From positions 20,088,566 to 20,152,565 of the forward strand of contig CM048839.1 in assembly GCA_026545765.1 (NCBI GenBank): DNA of 64,000 bases. Direction: 5' to 3'. Source of the DNA: Plantago major (lineage: Eukaryota; Streptophyta; Magnoliopsida; Lamiales; Plantaginaceae). Shown in pieces: positions 60,031 through 64,000 of the stretch (within the stretch, counting starts at the first letter, position 1; every line of letters begins with the position of its first letter). The position numbers and the translations under genes were made by a program. Under the pieces are notes generated by a model, which ran no database searches, was not told where the DNA came from, and saw only the letters and a program-made list of their open reading frames with translations.

Positions 60031-61966
60031 ATGTCGTCCCCGACAAAACCAGTCTTGCCCGGATTTTCATTGCAAACACCTGAGGGGGAGCAAGCTTATC
60101 CTCTTCCCATTCGTGCTGAACCTGCCGATTTTGAGATTCCAGTCTATAATTGTGAGGATTCGGAAGATAGTGCTGAAAAACCCTCATCTCCTGTACCAAA
60201 ACCACCTTCTCCAAAAACCCAAACAGAGTCATCACCATCAAACCCCTCTGAATTTGCTGCAGAAACCCTTGTTAAATTGGGGAGCATGCCAGTCGACTTG
60301 CCACAAGATCTGAGGGATGATGATGAAAGCCCAATGGGGATAGAGAAAGATGCTCCCATGGAGGATCTTTGGGAAAGATGTTGGACATCCGAAATTCAAC
60401 ATGCAGATCGTGAAAACCCCAAAACCTGCATCTGTTGAAAAAATGATGTACAACAACCGACAAAGCTGGGAAGCGACTCTTGATGGCACGAATGATGAGA
60501 ATCGGACAGCATGCATTACGAAAATGTTGAGAAACCCGGATGAGCCTCCTATTGAACTAGTTGAAGTGGAAGATTGGCGTCGGATGACTCGGAGAAAGCG
60601 AGAGTGATCCAATGAATATAGATGAGGATGTTGTTGCAACATCAATTGCTCATGATGATAACAATGATGAAAGCTCTAATGATATGGAGGATTATGAGCG
60701 AATCAAGATGACTCTAAGGATGAGTCAATGGTTGAAGAAGAAGAGAGAAACTCGGATGAAAGCTCGGATGACTCTGAAGATTATGAAGTCGAGACGGAGG
60801 AAGAATCGAAGAAGAATCACTTGATGATGAGGATGTCATTCTTGGAGAAGACCAGATTGAAGACCACGAGGTAAATGATCTATCCTCGAACTGTGTTTCT
60901 GGATGGTTACGATTGGGATGAAGATGCGCTTTCTCATTTGTTCTATGATAACAAGAATCTAGAAAAATGAGAAAATCAAAACAATGCTATAGATGTTGAG
61001 AAGATAATTAAAGAGGACTCATTTGAAGAGTATAACTTGGTTGCCTATCCAAGAAAAGGAATCTCTATTATCTTGTTACTCAATATCGCCTTTGTTCTGA
61101 AATCATAAGAGAATTCTATGCCCATTTATCCGAGAATTTTGGTAGTGAAGGGCATGGTAAGCATCCTTTGTGTGTACTTGAGAGGTGATGTATTCTTCTT
61201 GACTTCTAAGGATATCAATCTTGTCTTTGCATAGAAATAGGGATGAGATTGAGACTTACGTGGAGGTAACTATGGATGAGATTGCAAGAGAGCTAAGCTG
61301 CAGGAAAATTAAAATCTTGGCCTCTTTGGAACTCTAGATCTGAAATATTGTTGTTCTCTAGTATCTGTTCTTGCGGGATCTGCTGTCTGTTGGTTGCCAT
61401 CTTCCATAACAACAAGCTCACCAAGAGGCCATGTTGCTTCTGAGGATTAAAATGGGTTACAATGTCAATCTGGGAGAAAGGATTCTCAAGCATCTAGAAA
61501 ATTCTAAGAATAGAGGGATCAGAGGCCATTTAATTCTTCCTTCCACTATATTTCTTTGTTCTTGGATCACGGTATTGAGGTCAAAGCCAATGATGTCTAT
61601 CATTCCAACTTCAAATCCATCACAGTCACCAAACAACTGCTGGAAACACATGACAGGATCTGTGATCTTCCTTGGGTAGATCCTGATGTTTCTGTGAACA
61701 TGGATGTGGAGGAGAATATGCCTCTTTCTACTGGCAAAACTGATGCACCAGAAAGTTCTGTAGTTGCTGCTCAACATTCCAATGTTGACTTACATGTTGG
61801 GACAACATTGACTCCTAACATTGAAACTCTGTCTGCAGGTATTTTAACTGAACAGGACAAGCTGATTCTGGAGCAAATCAAAGGGCTTGATGAGCAGATC
61901 TCAAACAATCTGAAGTTTAGAAGTACTCTAGTTTCTTTTCTTTCCTCACAAAAAGGGGGAGAATAA
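60031..61966 (+). pseudogene. extra ('env-like') ORF of the SIRE-type Copia, broken
   Basis: SIRE-group elements carry a long ORF after pol, often called env-like although envelope function is unproven. Here it starts MSSPTKPVLPGFSL at 60031, is rich in Pro/Ser and then Asp/Glu (EDSEDSAEKPSSP), shifts frame near 60,350, 60,610 and 61,550, and ends with a helical stretch (LTEQDKLILEQIKGLDEQIS) at 61966. I see no signal peptide and no clear membrane segment. The assignment rests mainly on position. Confidence 0.6.
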
Positions 61967-62151
61967 TAGATAACTTGAGTTCATTCTTCTTGAGTCTGTG
62001 TTGAACAATTATAATTTTTGTGGGTCTGTAATATTTTAAATTCTCCTGAATATTTTCTTAAGTTGTCTGGTTAAGGGGGAGAATAGATCTTTAGTAGTTC
62101 TTAGCTATGTTTCTATGATATGATCTCTTGTTTTGTTTTGTGATGAAAGAC

Positions 62152-62169
62152 TAAGATTAAGGGGGAGAT
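62152..62169 (+). other. polypurine tract of the SIRE-type Copia
   Basis: AAGATTAAGGGGGAGAT directly precedes the 3' LTR. Further GGGGGAGA copies at about 61,957 and 62,075 suggest a repeated tract. Confidence 0.75.
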
Positions 62170-62992
62170 TGAAAGTGCAGTAAGCACTTATTTTTTGATA
62201 ATCTTGTCTTTCAATAATCAGTTTCAAGTTTGTGTTTGTTGAAGCTGCAGGATTATCAATGTTGTATAACATTGTGACAGGATAGAATTTAATGTTGGCA
62301 TAACATTGAAGATATAGCATTTCCGCAGATATCGAAGACAAAGCACATTGGACAGGATACTTGGACTGGAACTATTGACAAAACGAACAAGAGTTGATTT
62401 AAGGAAAAAGAACAGCTTGTGGTGAAAGCAAGAAGGAATATATTTTATGAAGAATTGAAATATGGAAATTTCCTTCTATGCGCATTTTGAAGAAAACAAG
62501 TAAAAGGAAAAATTGCCTTTGCCAAGATCCTATTGCCTTTCGACATAGATGGAAGAGGTCGACATCTCAAGTATATATATGCAAGGATTCAGCAAAGCAA
62601 TGTTTGAGCTTTTTGAAAAGATTAAAAGAGTTTAGGCTTCTTGTTTTCTGCTAGCTTTAGAGTTTGTCTAAGAGTATTCATTGTTGGAATAACTCTTTCA
62701 AACATCAACCTAGAATATCTTTTACTGTTGGTTCTTCTAGGGCTAGTTTTGGTTGTTTAATCAATCGTTTGTGATTGTATTAAACCTAGTTGATTAGATC
62801 TACTTTTCCTGTCAGTAGATATTTTGCCTAAGGCGCTGCCAATATATTTTTCTATATATTGGCTTGGTAATAGAAGTTTTATTATTCATCCGCTGCTGTC
62901 TGTTTACTGTAGACATTGTTGAACAACATTGTTGGCAACATTGTCTGATTAATCTAGTTCCAAGTACCAATCCGGGATCCTAAGTTCTAACA
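62170..62992 (+). repeat. 3' LTR of the SIRE-type Copia
   Basis: 823 bp, TG...CA, followed by the target duplication AAGCG (62993-62997). It differs from the 5' LTR at about three positions. Confidence 0.92.
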
Positions 62993-62997
62993 AAGCG

Positions 62998-64000
62998 GAA
63001 GCAGAATGCTGCTCAGAGAAAGGAGATGGAGGAGGGTACTCGGACCCAAATCATCAAGACTTCCACCGTGTTGCCAATGGAGGAGCCTCGGAAAGCCGCT
63101 GCTTTTCGAGCGAAGGAGACTCGGAGGGCCGCCGCAGGTGAGGAGGCCCAGACAATACCTACCCCGGATAAGGGTAAGGTAGTTGGTTCGAAGGGGGCCA
63201 AGAAACCTCCGAGATCTGTGTCTCGGGATCCCCCTGCCAGTGGCTCGAGTGCTGCGGTCGGGCAAAAGCGTTCGTCCGAAGGTCCAATCCCTCCGGCCAA
63301 GAAGGGCAAGGGAAAGATGAGTGATGAGCCGGAGCTGGAGTTGGATGCGGAGGTGGCTCGGCTGGCTGCTGCCTCGGAACTAGACCGGATTGCAGAGTTG
63401 ACCGCTGCTCAGCGCAAGGTTTGTTCGTTTAAATTTCTGATTGTTGTTTCAACTTTCTTTGGCTTGGAACTGTGTCTCTAACTTTTTAATGTCGGTTGTT
63501 GTTAGCTTACTGCTGCCGTTCAAGCGTGCTCCGTGGTGGCGGGTCGGAGGGCCACACTAGAGGAGGATTTGGCCAAGGCTGAGGCTGCTCGGGCGTTGGA
63601 GACGTCTCGGTTGAACAGTGTGTCCGAGCGGTTGAAGAAGACCATTGCTTCCAAGAGGGAGGCCGAGTCGGAGACGGCCAAAATGAAAAGTGCTATCCTA
63701 GCGCTGGAGAAGGACTTGAAAGTTCACCAAGATAGCTTGGATGAGTTCGTTGGTGTTTCCCGGAGCTTCAAGGATATGATGCTGAATGAGCTACTAAAGG
63801 TCCGGACAAGGGCCGTCCAGGATTTCTTGGGTTCGGATTCCTGCAAATTCTTGCTCGAATCCAAGTATGACGAGGCTCGGCAGGATGGGTTCGATGCAGC
63901 TGTGGGCCAGTTCCGGAGGAAAGGTTGGATTCCGAGTGGCTGTAACTTGGAGGCTGAAGGCGTTTCTGCTTTCAAAGAGGTCGATGGCTCGGACTTTTCT
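62998..64000 (+). pseudogene. extra gene of Tat copy 2, 3' part, truncated by the window edge
   Basis: The exon cut at 52407 resumes here (GTRTQIIKTSTV, then EELQTIP-like Ala/Lys-rich sequence), with an intron from 63419 (AAG/GTTTGT) to 63505 (GTTAG), matching the intron at 35208-35292 of the other Tat copy. The next exon encodes a coiled-coil (EEDLAKAEAARALETSRLN) and then LGSDSCKFLLESKYDEARQD, the counterpart of MKSDSFKFFMADKADALRLE in copy 1. No stop is seen in this part before 64,000. Confidence 0.72.

Larger units (their letters stand above)
52408..62992 (+). mobile_element. SIRE-type Ty1/Copia element with abnormal 5' structure
   Basis: Two 823-bp LTRs (starting TGAAAGTGCAG, ending GTTCTAACA) are flanked outside by AAGCG (52403-52407 and 62993-62997). 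Copia-order domains (gag, protease, integrase, reverse transcriptase, RNase H) are followed by a long extra ORF and a purine tract, the layout of the SIRE group. The 5' LTR is not followed by a primer binding site. Instead AAGCG and 739 bp of target-gene sequence (53231-53969) sit there and join mid-gag. The LTRs differ at about three positions by eye, so the insertion is recent, but the coding regions are broken and it cannot be autonomous. Confidence 0.88.
48826..64000 (-). mobile_element. second Tat-type Gypsy element, running off the right edge (Tat copy 2)
   Basis: Its left (3') LTR, polypurine tract and plus-strand extra gene correspond one for one with those of the element at 30992-46388 but are clearly diverged. 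Gag-pol and the other LTR must lie beyond 64,000. It inserted into the caulimovirid-like fragment and was in turn interrupted by the Copia element at 52408-62992. Confidence 0.82.

Overview
The window is nuclear DNA of a flowering plant, almost certainly a eudicot. Two intron-bearing single-copy plant genes are present, and the rest is a dense mix of plant-type transposable elements: Stowaway, hAT and mariner DNA transposons, an L1-like LINE, a Helitron, Tat-type Gypsy and SIRE-type Copia elements, and a caulimovirid-like remnant. An asterid host is possible but cannot be established from the sequence. Nothing prokaryotic, no organelle genes, no rRNA or tRNA genes and no CRISPR array were seen.

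Left part (1-24,250): the 5' end of an unrecognised minus-strand gene runs off the left edge. A decayed mariner-like element (1529-5216, or possibly 365-5216) carries a solo LTR inside its transposase. A small MITE and a complete but mutated L1-like LINE (6258-10988, 10-bp target duplication) follow. Then come the two intact host genes, both on the minus strand: a PP2A B' (B56) regulatory subunit with two coding exons (14227-12103), and the augmin subunit AUG6/HAUS6, for which 13 coding exons could be joined into one open frame of 712 codons (23878-16676). The AUG6 introns hold a Stowaway MITE, a hAT-type MITE with a perfect 8-bp duplication, and an intronic tandem duplication.

Middle part (24,267-47,309): one decayed Helitron with an HUH Rep and a PIF1 helicase pseudogene. 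Its PIF1 region is split by a 17-kb nest: Helitron > 1.57-kb solo Copia LTR (target duplication ATAAA) > 15.4-kb Tat-type Gypsy element on the minus strand > 1.78-kb solo Copia LTR in the Gypsy 5' LTR. The Gypsy element has gag-pol on the minus strand and, between integrase and its 3' LTR, a plus-strand extra gene of the 'putative gypsy type transposon' kind with its own TATA box and leader intron.

Right part (47,310-64,000): AT-rich DNA with a MITE, a degraded caulimovirid-like gag/coat fragment, then a second Tat-type element that runs off the right edge. Its plus-strand extra gene is interrupted by a SIRE-type Copia element (52408-62992, target duplication AAGCG). That Copia is structurally odd. 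Its 5' LTR is followed by 739 bp of the target gene instead of a primer binding site and gag start, so the LTR plus target flank occurs twice. A short palindrome, ATGTTG-N2-5-CAACAT, also recurs along its LTRs, coding regions and spacers in several reading frames.

All transposon genes here are broken by stops or frameshifts. The only genes that look functional are the PP2A B' subunit, AUG6 and perhaps the truncated gene at the left edge. The best candidates for something not already described are the chimeric Copia structure, its dispersed palindrome, and the independent plus-strand transcription units in the Tat elements.
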